A DNA stretch of 64,000 nt from Anabaena sp. WA102. Its GTDB lineage: Bacteria; Cyanobacteriota; Cyanobacteriia; Cyanobacteriales; Nostocaceae. Shown piece by piece: positions 45,089 to 54,060 of the stretch. Under the pieces are notes generated by a model. That model worked only from the letters and a program-made list of their open reading frames with translations, did not search any database and had not been told where the DNA came from. Location: NCBI RefSeq assembly GCF_001277295.1, contig NZ_CP011456.1, positions 1 to 64,000 on the forward strand, given 5' to 3'. Numbering within the stretch: the stretch's first letter is position 1; the number at the start of each line of letters is the position of its first letter. Position numbers and translations under genes: made by a program.

Positions 45089-48000
45089 TTACTTATTATG
45101 AGATTTATTCGCAAAAGTTTGTGCTGAAATCTGCTGGGCGAGATCGGTTATAGTTGGAGAGCGGAACAAGCTAATTAATGGTAAATCCACATTAAATGCT
45201 GAGAGAATTTCCCTAATTAATGTAACTGCCACTAAGGAATTACCCCCTAGATGAAAGAAATTGTCTTGAGTTCCCACTTGAGGTATCTGAAGCACTTTTT
45301 GCCAGATTTCCATGAGGGTTTGCTCAATATCGTTTTTAGGTATTGTTGTATTTACACTATCCTCAGACTGAACAACTAATAGGGGAGCCGGTAAAGCCTT
45401 GCGGTCAACTTTATGATTAGGAGTAAGGGGAAATTTCCCCAGAACAACAAAGTTAGAAGGAACCATATACTCAGGCAATAGAGAGAGCAAGTATTCTCGC
45501 ATAGTTGCATGAGATGGCTGATACCCTGGCTGTGGGAGTAGATAGGCTACAAGGCGCTGATCTCCGGGCATATCTTCACGAACGATAATCACGGCTTCCC
45601 GAACTGCTTCATGGCGGCTTAAAATCGTCTCAATTTCTCCTAATTCAATGCGGTGTCCCCGTACTTTTACTTGGAAATCCATCCGTCCCAAAAATTCTAC
45701 ATTGCCATCTCTTCGGTAGCGAACCAGGTCGCCAGTCCGGTATAAACGGGCAGTGGCATCATCACTAAAGGGATTAGGTACAAACCTTTCCTGGGTTAAT
45801 TCTGGTCTGTGCAAATAGCCCCGTGTCACGCCTTGACCGCCAATATATAGTTCACCAGCGACACCAACAGGCACAGGTTGCTGATTCTTGTCGAGAATGT
45901 ATAACTCAGTGTTGGCAATAGGACGACCCAGGGGAACTACACCATCAACTTCAGCCAGAGTATGGGTTGCTGACCAGATGGTGGTTTCGGTCGGACCATA
46001 CATATTGTGAATCTGTCCGGGAATAATTTGCTGAAGTTGATTTGCTAAGGCTTCAGTCAAGGCTTCACCACCAACCATCATTTGCCGAAGTTGCCCCATA
46101 GCCTCGTGGTTAGCGGTTTCTGCCATCAATAAACCAGCCATAGAAGGGGTACATTGCAGGTGTGTTACCTGATGACGGTTGATGAGATCCGCTATAGATT
46201 CAATTTTGCCCTGTTCCCTTATTTGATAATTAGCCCGTGTCTTCAATTCATTCAGCAAGGGTAGTTGAGATAGCACTGTATTCGTATCTACCCCATAGTC
46301 AATCAGACAGGCAATTTCATTGATACCAATGGCTTTAATCCGATCAACCATCTGCAAACAGGTGTCCACAGTTCCAAATAGACCACTAGTTTCAAAGTAC
46401 CGTTCAAAGGAGAAATCTAGGACTTCCGCCATATCCGGTTCAGATAGATGAGATACTGCAAACTGTCCTTTGTCGTTGGTGGTTTTCTGTTTAAAAGTGG
46501 GGAAAGACCAAGCTGCAAGCTTGATTAAATCCAGGGAACTAGCTAGGTATTGCCGCATGGGCTGACGGACAATTTCTTTGACAATATCATCACTTTCTCC
46601 CACAAAAGTATGTATCATCAGGCTGACAATACCTTCGCCAGAATGTCCGTTTTCTGTATAAGCTTGCCGATAGATGGCAATTTTGGCGGCTAACTCGTCT
46701 AAACTTTGCCCCAGTAAGTGAGTCAAAATATTAAAGCCTCTCGCTCCTGCCATTTGAAAGGTTTCGGGGTTGCCGGCGGCTGTGATCCAAACGGGGAGGT
46801 TGGGTTGAATGGGAAGAGGTAGGGTTTGCACCTCGATGATTTCGCCTTTACCGTTGGGATATGGTAAGGTTTCTCCGCGCCAAAGTGCCTGTACCTCCTC
46901 AATTTGCTGGAACATAATTTCCTTGCGGTTCTCGAAGGTTTGGGGAGAGAGGATAAAGTCATTGGGTTGCCAGCCAGCCCCAAAGGATATTCCTACCCGA
47001 CCGTTAGAAAAGTTATCTACTAAAGACCAATCTTCTGTGAGTCGCACGGTGTTATGTAGGGGGGAAATACAGCTACCTGCACGAATTTGGATGTTTTTGG
47101 TGGTTGTGGCGATCGCTGCACTGCTGACTACAGGATTGGGGAATAGGCCACCAAAGGCGTGAAAATGACGTTCTGGAGTCCAAACTGCTTTAAAGCCGTT
47201 GGCATCAGCAAATTTAGCCCCCTCAAACAACAGCCGATACTTGGCCGCTGCATCTTGCCCTTGTTCATGGCTAGAAAAGTAAAAGAGACTAAAATCGGTA
47301 TCTTGTAATTTATTTACAGCTATGGGTTGTTGGGACTTAGACTGCTGCCGTTCTTGTTTGGGGTTATAGATAACTACTTTAAATCCCCTAGCCAATGTCC
47401 AGAACAGTTCCAAGACAGAAATATCAAATGACAAACTTGTAACTGCTAACCATACTCCCGGTGGTTCATGGTCAATGACAGCATCCATACCCGTGAAGAA
47501 GTTAGCCACGTTACGATGTTCTACCATCACACCCTTGGGTTTCCCCGTAGAACCGGAGGTGTAAATTACATAACTCAGATTTTCGGGTTTAACTCCACTA
47601 TGAGGATTCGTGGTGGGTTGTTGAGTAATTTCTGCCCACAGCGTATCAATGGGGATAATGCGGGTCATCCCCAGATCCCCGACTTCTTTGAGAAGTCGGG
47701 GATCTTGATCAAGTTTTTCCTGGGTTAAGATGACGGTCGCTTGGGAATCTTCTACCATGAAAGCCAGACGATCTGCGGGGAAATCGGGATCAAGGGGAAG
47801 ATATGCCCCACCGGCTTTGTGAATTGCCAATAAGCCGATCATCATTTCTAGCGATCGCTCGATCTGAAGACCGACGATTACATCGGGGCCAACCCCCTGT
47901 AGTTGCAAATAGTGCGCTAATTGATTGGCTTGGGCGTTTAATTGCCGGTAAGTTAATTCTCGGTCCTGGAAGACGACAGCTACAGCATCAGGAGTAAGTT

Positions 48001-49723
48001 CTGCCTGAATTGCCAATAACTCATGGATACACAGATCAGTCGGGAAGGGTTCGGCTGTGTCGTTCCAATCCACCAAAATTCGCTGTTGTTGGGCAACGGA
48101 GAGTAGTGGTAATTGATGCAGTGATTGTTGAGGATCTTCAATACAGGCGGTGATTAAACTCTGAAGTTGCTGAACAATGGCTTTAGAGTCAGTGTTATTG
48201 AGTGACCCAGTATGTACTAATTCCGGTAAAGTTCCATCTTCATAAGCCACCAACGCCATAGACGCTCCCAGGGACTGCCAATCTAGTTGATCAGGGGACG
48301 CAACAAGGGCGATCGCCACAGGCAGAAAATTATCATCGCTACGTCCATTCCCATCACCATGCAATTGTGGATAACGTCTCAACAGCGTATTTCTAAAACT
48401 ACCCAGACGACAGGTATCATCTAGGGCTGTTTCAAATCGCCGTTGAAAATCATGGAAAGACTCATTAACCTGAGTTTGCACGCGAAGAGGAACTCGTTGG
48501 GCAAATATTTCGGGAGCAATACCACGCTGGGCATCGGTTTGTAGTCCCAGATCAAATTCCATTTCGCTTGTCAGTCGCCCACAGTAAGCAGCAAACATAG
48601 ACAACAGGGATTTCGCTGCTACCTGCCCCGTCAGCGACAAAATAGAATAGCGGTGCATAGAGATATCTGGTTTTTGACCAGATGTTGTCAATGGTGAATA
48701 GGGATGCCGAAAAGCTGCAAGCTGCATCAACCGTTTTGCCCAAGCTTGTTCATGACCACATAAGAAAGCATTCCGTTCAGTAATTGCCTTTCTGATATTG
48801 GTGTCAATTGCCGGTAAGACATCACCGACGCGGACACCATAATCTGTTTGCAACTGTTCTAGGGAAATATCCTTGCCGTTTAATGTGCTGAACTCACTTA
48901 ACTGCACAGCCCCATTTATGGTGGCGACACACATCCCTTGGGAATCCAGTTTTAGCACTTGTCCAGGAGTACCATACTCAGATGCAATTGAACGGGCAGA
49001 TCCCACAACAATCACCCCTCCTGGTAGCCAAGTTTTGGGTAGACCCAATTCATTACGAGTTGGACCAAAATCTAATGCTTTGACTAGATTACAGATATCT
49101 TTAGTAGTAACATCATAGGAGATCAGAGCGGCGGCTTCTGGGCGATCTCTAGGACTAAAATAACTCCGTTGCGATAGGTCTTGAGGATAGGGCTTGGCAA
49201 CATCAATTACTAGTTCTTCTACCAGTTCCCTGAAGGAATTAACTGCTGCATCAAAGCATCGCAGATTGAGGTTAAATACTGTATCATCTGCCAAAATTGG
49301 CACAGATGCTTGTTTAAATATCCGTCCAGCATCAATTTCAGCAGAGACTTCATGCCAGGTAACAGCATATTCAGTTTCACCGTTCAGCAAAGCCCAAGTA
49401 GTGGCATACAAACCAGCATATTTGGGTAACGGCGAGTCATGGTAGTTAATAGAGGCTTTTTTTGCCCGTGTGATCACATCCTCTGGAATGATCCACTGGA
49501 CGTTATTAATACTGAAAAGATAATCGTATTTAACACCCAGAAGTGTTTTGTGAAACATGGAGCGAGAAGCAGCATGAGTAATGCCATGTTCCTGAGACCA
49601 CTTTTGTAGTGAATTATCTGTGGAATACACTCCCAACACTTGGCAGTCTTTCTGTAACAGGATTTCCAAGCAACTCAAGGCTAGAATACCATTGCCCACA
49701 ACAAAACAGGAAAAGCTGGACAT
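45089..49723 (-). CDS. NRPS-like protein: formyltransferase - C remnant - A(monooxygenase) - PCP
   Basis: This 1544-residue protein begins with a formyltransferase domain (1-300; INYHDSPLPKYAG and EIDAGRI keep the Asn/His/Asp triad). Residues 320-560 resemble the C-terminal part of a condensation domain. An adenylation domain (about 565-1430) has A3 YTSGSTGKPKG (about 720), A4 SFDISVLELFW and A5 NMYGPTETTIW (about 1241). Between A4 and A5, a complete luciferase-like FMN monooxygenase (about 809-1154, MupA/Atu3671 type) is inserted. A PCP ends the protein (LGGNSLVAV, Ser about 1494); no thioesterase. The pocket reads D-I-L-Q-M-G-M-I-W-K, close to glycine codes; this is inference. An in-frame palindrome lies at 47673-47705. 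Confidence 0.9.
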   Translation of the reverse strand: MSSFSCFVVGNGILALSCLEILLQKDCQVLGVYSTDNSLQKWSQEHGITHAASRSMFHKTLLGVKYDYLFSINNVQWIIPEDVITRAKKASINYHDSPLPKYAGLYATTWALLNGETEYAVTWHEVSAEIDAGRIFKQASVPILADDTVFNLNLRCFDAAVNSFRELVEELVIDVAKPYPQDLSQRSYFSPRDRPEAAALISYDVTTKDICNLVKALDFGPTRNELGLPKTWLPGGVIVVGSARSIASEYGTPGQVLKLDSQGMCVATINGAVQLSEFSTLNGKDISLEQLQTDYGVRVGDVLPAIDTNIRKAITERNAFLCGHEQAWAKRLMQLAAFRHPYSPLTTSGQKPDISMHRYSILSLTGQVAAKSLLSMFAAYCGRLTSEMEFDLGLQTDAQRGIAPEIFAQRVPLRVQTQVNESFHDFQRRFETALDDTCRLGSFRNTLLRRYPQLHGDGNGRSDDNFLPVAIALVASPDQLDWQSLGASMALVAYEDGTLPELVHTGSLNNTDSKAIVQQLQSLITACIEDPQQSLHQLPLLSVAQQQRILVDWNDTAEPFPTDLCIHELLAIQAELTPDAVAVVFQDRELTYRQLNAQANQLAHYLQLQGVGPDVIVGLQIERSLEMMIGLLAIHKAGGAYLPLDPDFPADRLAFMVEDSQATVILTQEKLDQDPRLLKEVGDLGMTRIIPIDTLWAEITQQPTTNPHSGVKPENLSYVIYTSGSTGKPKGVMVEHRNVANFFTGMDAVIDHEPPGVWLAVTSLSFDISVLELFWTLARGFKVVIYNPKQERQQSKSQQPIAVNKLQDTDFSLFYFSSHEQGQDAAAKYRLLFEGAKFADANGFKAVWTPERHFHAFGGLFPNPVVSSAAIATTTKNIQIRAGSCISPLHNTVRLTEDWSLVDNFSNGRVGISFGAGWQPNDFILSPQTFENRKEIMFQQIEEVQALWRGETLPYPNGKGEIIEVQTLPLPIQPNLPVWITAAGNPETFQMAGARGFNILTHLLGQSLDELAAKIAIYRQAYTENGHSGEGIVSLMIHTFVGESDDIVKEIVRQPMRQYLASSLDLIKLAAWSFPTFKQKTTNDKGQFAVSHLSEPDMAEVLDFSFERYFETSGLFGTVDTCLQMVDRIKAIGINEIACLIDYGVDTNTVLSQLPLLNELKTRANYQIREQGKIESIADLINRHQVTHLQCTPSMAGLLMAETANHEAMGQLRQMMVGGEALTEALANQLQQIIPGQIHNMYGPTETTIWSATHTLAEVDGVVPLGRPIANTELYILDKNQQPVPVGVAGELYIGGQGVTRGYLHRPELTQERFVPNPFSDDATARLYRTGDLVRYRRDGNVEFLGRMDFQVKVRGHRIELGEIETILSRHEAVREAVIIVREDMPGDQRLVAYLLPQPGYQPSHATMREYLLSLLPEYMVPSNFVVLGKFPLTPNHKVDRKALPAPLLVVQSEDSVNTTIPKNDIEQTLMEIWQKVLQIPQVGTQDNFFHLGGNSLVAVTLIREILSAFNVDLPLISLFRSPTITDLAQQISAQTFANKSHNK
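47673..47705. repeat. Palindromic repeat in frame within the adenylation domain
   Basis: AGATCCCCGACTTCT / AGAAGTCGGGGATCT forms a perfect 15-bp stem with a 3-nt loop. It is a widespread intergenic palindrome of cyanobacteria. Here it is read through in frame and codes for about DPRLLKEVGDLG between A2 and A3 of the adenylation domain. Confidence 0.85.
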
Positions 49724-49803
49724 AGTTCATTTATCCTCGTGAATTTGCACAAATTTTCTGGGTATGAATGAGAGACTGAGGATAGATCAGAAATCATACA
49801 TTC

Positions 49804-50931
49804 TCATCCCAGTATGTATGGACGAATCTGATCCGCAATTTTTTGACTGGTGCGATCAGCAGTAACTAATTCAATTTGTTCTGGACTAGATGCCCCCAAA
49901 CCCAAGGCCACTGCTGTGCGAATCTGTTCTAATTTCCAAATAGATCCTTGCATTACCTCATTTGTTGTTCCCAGTGAACGCAACATTGCCAACGCAATGA
50001 CATCAATGGCTATGGGATCTGTACTTGCCAACATGACATTTGCCGCCACTTTCTTGCCGGCATCTGGTCCCCCTGACACAAAGGCTTCCACACCATCTAT
50101 TAACACCAGACTAGGCCGATAAACTGCATTAATTTCCGCGATCATTTGCTGCATATACGGTGAACGATGCAAGTCACCCATATAGTTAAATGGATCACCC
50201 GGAACATACTTAGCTACCATGCCTACAGTATTTTTTAATGCCAGTGTATAGTGCGCTCCTCGATGAGTTTTTAGACAACAGGTATTGATCACTGCTCCCG
50301 CTTGGAGAACTGGTCGGGCAAAAGCGAAACCTTGTTGCCAGTGAGTTCCCGATGGGGAAAAGTATTGCCATTGTTCAGTAGACATTTCATCAAAAACAAT
50401 GACTTCCACCCCATAGCGATCTGCAAGTTGAAATACTCCTTTAAGCTTCATGGCCTCACGAGTCTGCGCCATTCCTGAGCGATCGCCTATGGTAATTTGC
50501 CCTACTCCAGCTTTTTGGAGTTTTTCTACCAAAGTTGCTAACAATTTTGTATCTGTTGATGCTGGAGCTGGATCGGCAGTATTATAGTTGGGCTTCAGAA
50601 AAATGCTTTTTCCCTCCATCCCCCCTGGCTGCAACAAATCAAGTATTCGTTGAGTTCCCGATACCCGATCTTCAGTGTGAACCAATGCAACTTTGCTGAT
50701 CCCTGTAGGTTTGGGTAATGGCAACACTTTCATTGCCTGAACGTTCTTGGCATTGGCAGCATCCAGAATATATCTAGATGTTTTCAGGGTATGAAGAAGG
50801 GATGCGGGGGAAACACCCAGGGTTTTGAGACTGTGAAGAATAGGAGGAACAATTGCTGCTCCCGCAAAAAGTCCAGCTACTCGGAGAATATTCCGTCTTG
50901 TGTGCTTGGGGTGAGAAGATTTAGTACGCAT
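49804..50931 (-). CDS. DUF362 protein with Tat signal
   Basis: This 375-residue protein begins with a twin-arginine-type signal (HTRRNILRVAGLFAGAA, R12-R13) and then a DUF362 domain: SIFLKPNYNTADPAPASTD, ITIGDRSGM, INTCCLKTHRGAHYTLALKN and DGVEAFVSGGPDAG. DUF362 proteins often carry Fe-S clusters, but I see no ferredoxin-type Cys motif here, only the CC pair. It sits directly upstream of the NRPS-like gene (80 bp) and downstream of the acyltransferase gene, so it is likely part of the operon. Its function is unknown. Confidence 0.82.
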   Translation of the reverse strand: MRTKSSHPKHTRRNILRVAGLFAGAAIVPPILHSLKTLGVSPASLLHTLKTSRYILDAANAKNVQAMKVLPLPKPTGISKVALVHTEDRVSGTQRILDLLQPGGMEGKSIFLKPNYNTADPAPASTDTKLLATLVEKLQKAGVGQITIGDRSGMAQTREAMKLKGVFQLADRYGVEVIVFDEMSTEQWQYFSPSGTHWQQGFAFARPVLQAGAVINTCCLKTHRGAHYTLALKNTVGMVAKYVPGDPFNYMGDLHRSPYMQQMIAEINAVYRPSLVLIDGVEAFVSGGPDAGKKVAANVMLASTDPIAIDVIALAMLRSLGTTNEVMQGSIWKLEQIRTAVALGLGASSPEQIELVTADRTSQKIADQIRPYILG

Positions 50932-50992
50932 AACACAACTGATTAAGGGAATGTGTTTATATAAGAGTTGATAACAGAAATATCAATCTTTT

Positions 50993-51649
50993 TCAAATAC
51001 GTACTAAGTCGCTGGGTACTTCAAATTTTGGGGTTTCTCCTGGGGAATAAACAGCCCTGTCTTCTGTATCACTGAGAATAATTGATCCTGCCCCAATAAT
51101 ATTTTCTTTGCCAATGTTGATGTAATTTCTAATCGTAGTATTCAAACCAAGGAAAGTATATTCTCCTATGTTTACTCCACCACCAAGCACAACATTAGAA
51201 GTCAGAAAACAATGATCATTAATTATACAGTGGTGCGCGATAGAATTTACACCCAAAAGCAGACAATTATTACCAATGGAAGCAAAAGGTTGAATAACAT
51301 TATTTTCCATGATAAAGCAGTTTTCTCCCACTGATTTACCATAATAAAATGCCTGAGAACTAATATAGGAAATAAAGCTATATCCTCTATTTTTGGCATT
51401 TAAATATTTTTCTGCCCGTAATTTATTCACTTGTTGGTAACTAATGGCGATAAATAATTTATACTCATCAGGTGAATAATATTTTTCCAGTTTTTCATAG
51501 GGGACTACTGGTAAATTATAAAAACTCTCTGTTTTTAGATAAGCTTCATCAACAGTAAAGCCAACTACCTCATGTTCAGAATCACGGCTGAGATAAAAGT
51601 GAGCTATTTCTGCAATTTCACTAGTTCCGAAAATAACCACTTTAGCCAT
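50993..51649 (-). CDS. Left-handed beta-helix acyltransferase, PglD-like
   Basis: This 218-residue protein has an N-terminal nucleotide-binding-like part (KVVIFGTSEIAEIAHFYL) and a hexapeptide-repeat beta-helix (CFIMENNVIQPFASIGNNCL, AHHCIINDHCFLTSNVVLG). The AHHC motif carries the probable catalytic His. It should acylate a sugar of the repeat unit or a precursor. It lies 3 bp after the sugar transferase gene, an arrangement common for PglC/PglD pairs. It is a second such acyltransferase in this locus besides the one at 42783-43403. Confidence 0.85.
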   Translation of the reverse strand: MAKVVIFGTSEIAEIAHFYLSRDSEHEVVGFTVDEAYLKTESFYNLPVVPYEKLEKYYSPDEYKLFIAISYQQVNKLRAEKYLNAKNRGYSFISYISSQAFYYGKSVGENCFIMENNVIQPFASIGNNCLLLGVNSIAHHCIINDHCFLTSNVVLGGGVNIGEYTFLGLNTTIRNYINIGKENIIGAGSIILSDTEDRAVYSPGETPKFEVPSDLVRI

Positions 51650-51652
51650 AAA

Positions 51653-52336
51653 TTATCCTCCAATAATATCTTGTTTGTGCTGATAGTCATGAACGGTTTG
51701 ATCTCCCATAAATTCTTCCATCGTTGCATGATTATCTTGACTGATTCCTTGTTGTTTAATGACTGTCCAAACAGTGAGGAAAATTATTTGTAAGTCTAGT
51801 AATAAACTCCAATTGTTGATATAGAAAATATCTAGGTTAAATTTTTCTTCCCAACTCAGAGAATTTCGACCTCGAACTTGAGCTAAACCTGTAATCCCTG
51901 GCTTGACTTCTTGCCGTCTTGCTTGTTCTGGGGTATAACGGTCAAGATATTTGACTAATAATGGGCGTGGTCCGACAAAACTCATGTCTCCTTTAGCAAT
52001 ATTCCACAGTTGAGGAAGTTCGTCAAGACTTGTTTGCCGCAAAAATTTACCCAAAGTTGTGAGACGTTTTTCATCAGGTAGAAAATTACCATTGACATCA
52101 TGATCATTGGTCATAGTGCGGAATTTATAAAAGTTGAAAATTCGCGCATCTTTACCTGGACGGGGTTGGATAAAGAAAATTGGCTGCCCCATCCGTAAAT
52201 AAATAGCGATCGCAATCATTAGCATTAAAGGAGCTAAAATAATTAAGGCGATTGCTGCTATTATTCTATCCAATAAATATTTAATAAACTGACTAAAATT
52301 GATTGCTTTCCAAACCTTAAAATTTCCCTTGATCAT
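51653..52336 (-). CDS. Initiating undecaprenyl-phosphate sugar phosphotransferase (PglC/WcaJ-like)
   Basis: This enzyme moves a sugar-1-phosphate to undecaprenyl phosphate and so starts the repeat unit. The ATG at 52336 is preceded by GGAAG and yields 227 residues; the frame is open to a TTG at 52393. It has one N-terminal membrane helix (LLDRIIAAIALIILAPL) followed by the conserved PGT domain with FYKFRTM, TSLDELPQLWNI, DMSFVGPRPLL and PGITGLAQVRGR. The missing multi-helix N-terminal domain marks it as the small PglC type. The PglD-like acyltransferase gene follows at once. Confidence 0.92.
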   Translation of the reverse strand: MIKGNFKVWKAINFSQFIKYLLDRIIAAIALIILAPLMLMIAIAIYLRMGQPIFFIQPRPGKDARIFNFYKFRTMTNDHDVNGNFLPDEKRLTTLGKFLRQTSLDELPQLWNIAKGDMSFVGPRPLLVKYLDRYTPEQARRQEVKPGITGLAQVRGRNSLSWEEKFNLDIFYINNWSLLLDLQIIFLTVWTVIKQQGISQDNHATMEEFMGDQTVHDYQHKQDIIGG

Positions 52337-52691
52337 AGAACTTCCTTGAACTATTACTGTGTTTTTTGAGGTAAAAACCCAATCAATTGCCAATTATTTA
52401 TTTGGGATTCCTTGAGATTGTTGGCACTAAAAACCACGATAATTCTCTATGATTTTGCAAATATCTGAGCAATTGCAAAACCAGACTTGTTTTTAAAAGA
52501 TAACTAAGATGTAAATAAAAATCTTGTCATTTTGACATTATTCCTATCTCAATTATTTTGGGAAATATTTGATACTTTCAGTGTATTTATAACGACTGAG
52601 ATGAGCATTTTTAGAAGATTAAGAAAAACCTAAATTTGTAGGGGTTTAGCATTGCTAAACCCCTATTTATAGAATCAAACTTAAACTACTT
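52337..52691. other. Spacer with a long palindrome
   Basis: No gene is seen. A perfect 13-bp inverted repeat (52639-52651 / 52653-52665, TAGGGGTTTAGCA arm) lies 27 bp after the GT4 stop codon (minus direction). It has no long T run. It may be a terminator-like or repeat-derived hairpin. Confidence 0.55.
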
Positions 52692-53924
52692 CTACATCAA
52701 TATTTCTTCTATCTGACGAGGGAGATTAGAAATAGGTAATCCCTGCGCTTTTAAAATTCGCACATATTCCTGATCTAGCGCATTCCAAATATCTTCTTGG
52801 CGGAATTCTCGCAAAACCCGCTCTCGTCCAGCCAAACCATGTTGTTGTCGGAGTTCGGAATTAACCACATAATGACGAATTCCTTCGGCTAAAGCTGACC
52901 CATCATGGGATGGTACAAGTGTCCCTGTTACTCCATCTTCAACTGCATCTATGCAACCAGGAATCTTGGTGGCGACTACAGGTAGTTTCATGGCCGCAGC
53001 TTCCAGAGGGACATTAGGAAAGCCTTCACGATAAGTTGGTAAAGTAAACACATCCATTGCCGCGTACAATGGTGGTGTGTGATCTTTGCCCCCCGTTGCA
53101 TGGATGCGATTCCTGCGGAGCGCTTCGCTATCGTCAGTTTGCAGTATTTCCTTGGTTTGAGCAGATATGGGGTCTTGAGATTCAAAATACCCAACTAGGA
53201 GTAAATGCAAATTGGGAAACTCTGCGCGGAGAATTTTCCAAGCTGCAACCAATTCTTCCACACCTTTATCGCGGACAATCCGACCGACAAAGCCAATGAC
53301 AATGGCATCATCAGGAATACCATATTGTTGACGAACTTCTTTTCTGGTCTGAGGTGGTAGATTAGCGGGATTAAAGCGATCGCTTGCATCCACCCCATTA
53401 CTACTTCCTCCACCTAATACGGTAATCTTTTCCTGGGGACAAAGACCCTCACTAATTGCCACTTCTCGCAGGGAATGACTCACACAAATCACCTGATGTG
53501 CCAGTAAACAGGAAACCTTTTCACTCCATGATAGTAGGATGCGTTTATATCCTGTTGCTGTCATTAAGGGCAATCCCCGAATATGATAAATTCTCACAGG
53601 TACTTGTGCTAACCAAGCCGCAATAGTTCCTAATAATCCACCTTTAGGAGTATGGGAATGTACTATCACAGGCTTGATAGTGCGGATTTGTTGCCAAATT
53701 TGCCAAATAGCCACAATATCCTGGAGTGGTGTGATCCGTCGGGGCATTGTCACCGTGTGGAATGGTATATTTTCACGGGAACTAACTTCTTCTACAGCTT
53801 CTCCAGGTGAGGATAGAGCATGAATATCATATCCTCGTGCTTTCATATAAGCAATCTGTCCACGAAAAAAGGAAAAGGTTTCGGGAACGGTGGTAATGTG
53901 CAGCAATTTAATTTTTTGTGACAT
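52692..53924 (-). CDS. GT4-family glycosyltransferase
   Basis: This 410-residue GT-B enzyme adds a sugar to a lipid-linked intermediate. The N-terminal domain holds VHSHTPKGGLLGTIAA, and the C-terminal domain has GFVGRIVRDKGVEEL and the nucleotide-sugar motif PTYREGFPNVPLEAAAMKLP. It lacks membrane segments. A dispersed repeat read in frame (53106-53133) adds about ten residues (SEALRRNR...) before the HTPPLYAAMD segment, where relatives usually have a short loop. Whether the enzyme tolerates this is unknown; the rest of the frame is intact. Confidence 0.92.
   Translation of the reverse strand: MSQKIKLLHITTVPETFSFFRGQIAYMKARGYDIHALSSPGEAVEEVSSRENIPFHTVTMPRRITPLQDIVAIWQIWQQIRTIKPVIVHSHTPKGGLLGTIAAWLAQVPVRIYHIRGLPLMTATGYKRILLSWSEKVSCLLAHQVICVSHSLREVAISEGLCPQEKITVLGGGSSNGVDASDRFNPANLPPQTRKEVRQQYGIPDDAIVIGFVGRIVRDKGVEELVAAWKILRAEFPNLHLLLVGYFESQDPISAQTKEILQTDDSEALRRNRIHATGGKDHTPPLYAAMDVFTLPTYREGFPNVPLEAAAMKLPVVATKIPGCIDAVEDGVTGTLVPSHDGSALAEGIRHYVVNSELRQQHGLAGRERVLREFRQEDIWNALDQEYVRILKAQGLPISNLPRQIEEILM
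53106..53133. repeat. Dispersed repeat read in frame inside the GT4 gene
   Basis: GCGATTCCTGCGGAGCGCTT then CGCTATCG matches a repeat common between genes in Nostocales, and resembles the GCTTCGCTATCG part of the word at 11984-12010. It codes for DSEALRRNR within the GT4 protein. Confidence 0.75.
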
Positions 53925-53988
53925 AGAAAGGTAAGTATTTCTGGCGTTGCTGAATTAAGATATGAAAATCAAAAATTTCATTTCTCTT

Positions 53989-54028
53989 ACTCTTACTCTT
54001 TGCGCCTCTGCGCCTCTGCGTGAGATAA
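53989..54028. repeat. Dispersed TTTGCGCCTCTGCG repeat
   Basis: The sequence CTTTGCGCCTCTGCG then CCTCTGCGTGAGA is a 9-bp near-duplication recognised from intergenic regions of many cyanobacteria. It lies in the 137-bp spacer between the GT4 and epimerase genes. Confidence 0.55.
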
Positions 54029-54060
54029 ATTCATACTTTCATTCGCCAACGCCGGATTTT

